Below are positions 63,954 through 64,000 of a DNA stretch of 64,000 nucleotides, piece after piece. Numbering within the stretch: position 1 is the first letter of the stretch; each line of letters starts with the position of its first letter. Source of the DNA: Flagellimonas okinawensis (GTDB taxonomy: Bacteria; Bacteroidota; Bacteroidia; Flavobacteriales; Flavobacteriaceae); assembly GCF_029194005.1 (NCBI RefSeq), contig NZ_JARFVA010000002.1, positions 124,001 to 188,000 on the forward strand. Reading direction: 5' to 3'. A model generated the notes under the pieces. It saw only the letters and a program-made list of their open reading frames with translations. It made no database searches and was not told where the DNA came from. The translations under genes were made by a program, and so were the position numbers.

Positions 63954-64000
63954 ATGAAAAAAAGTAATTCAACGTATAGCATTCTAGTTCTGGCCTTGGC
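63954..64000 (+). CDS. Start of an exported protein (cut by window end)
   Basis: ATG 63954 begins MKKSNSTYSILVLALA, a basic start followed by a hydrophobic run, as in a signal peptide or lipoprotein signal. Only 15 to 16 codons are in the window, so no function can be given. No TAnnTTTG element is clear just upstream. Confidence 0.5.
   Translation, partial: MKKSNSTYSILVLAL

Noticed and set aside
1..64000. tRNA, rRNA, CRISPR arrays, insertion sequences, invertible promoters
   Set aside because: Looked for on both strands in all gaps between genes; no cloverleaf-like or repeat-spacer pattern, transposase gene or matching inverted repeats around a promoter were seen. By eye only; a covariance-model scan would be decisive.

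Overview
The window looks like a chromosomal segment from a marine member of the Flavobacteriaceae (Bacteroidota). The DNA is AT-rich, and start codons have no Shine-Dalgarno-like sequence. Several genes carry the Bacteroidota promoter -7 motif TAnnTTTG just upstream. The gene content also fits: GlnRS and GluRS side by side, a PorE-like envelope protein, DUF4175, DUF4837, DUF4254, DUF6427/DUF6341-type proteins and a PAPS-based sulfation set. The genus cannot be fixed from the sequence; relatives of Muricauda or Maribacter would fit. No rRNA, tRNA, CRISPR array, insertion sequence or prophage was seen.

Layout. 1-6.1 kb: an arsenosugar-type pair (AhpD-like protein and radical SAM ArsS), a GT9 glycosyltransferase with DUF4254, two small-family membrane proteins, and purD. 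6.15-22.1 kb: a long leftward polysaccharide operon. In transcription order it has LegB-, LegC- and NeuD-like enzymes, a GT2, a canonical NeuB/LegI synthase, a CBS-nucleotidyltransferase (PtmE-like), an unusual NeuB-SpsF fusion, a Wzx flippase, an unassigned GT-B-like protein, two Wzy/WaaL-type membrane proteins with an acetyltransferase, a WcaJ-type initiating transferase and a UDP-xylose-synthase-like SDR. 22.3-24.15 kb: two rightward genes, an alpha/beta hydrolase broken by an amber codon and a heparin-lyase-I-family lipoprotein. 24.2-37.6 kb: a second leftward operon with DUF6909-like, Wzz, rfbDBAC, cysQ, DUF2061 x2, cysC, cysD, cysN, a sulfotransferase, an AlgD-like dehydrogenase and a GT4. 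Together these two operons describe a Wzx/Wzy-dependent surface glycan carrying a nonulosonic-acid-type sugar, deoxyhexose (rhamnose pathway) and probably sulfate.

37.6-64 kb is mostly housekeeping and envelope genes: a GH3-family enzyme, M23 peptidase, TatA, PorE-like protein, DUF4837 lipoprotein, LysM transglycosylase, pgk, holB, small membrane proteins, an OmpH/Skp-like lipoprotein, methyltransferase, mnmG, ybeY, DUF4175, gltX, an SPFH protein, a YtxH/holin-like/DUF6327 cassette, glnS, and the start of a secreted protein at the right edge. Two near-perfect parS palindromes (ParB sites) flank mnmG at 52301 and 54203, which suggests this part of the chromosome lies in the origin domain.

Points most worth a second look: the NeuB-SpsF fusion whose synthase half has lost several expected PEP-site residues, the parS pair, the W-to-amber hydrolase with no ATG start, the self-contained sulfation module inside the glycan locus, and the nucleosidase-like motifs in the DUF6909-type protein.
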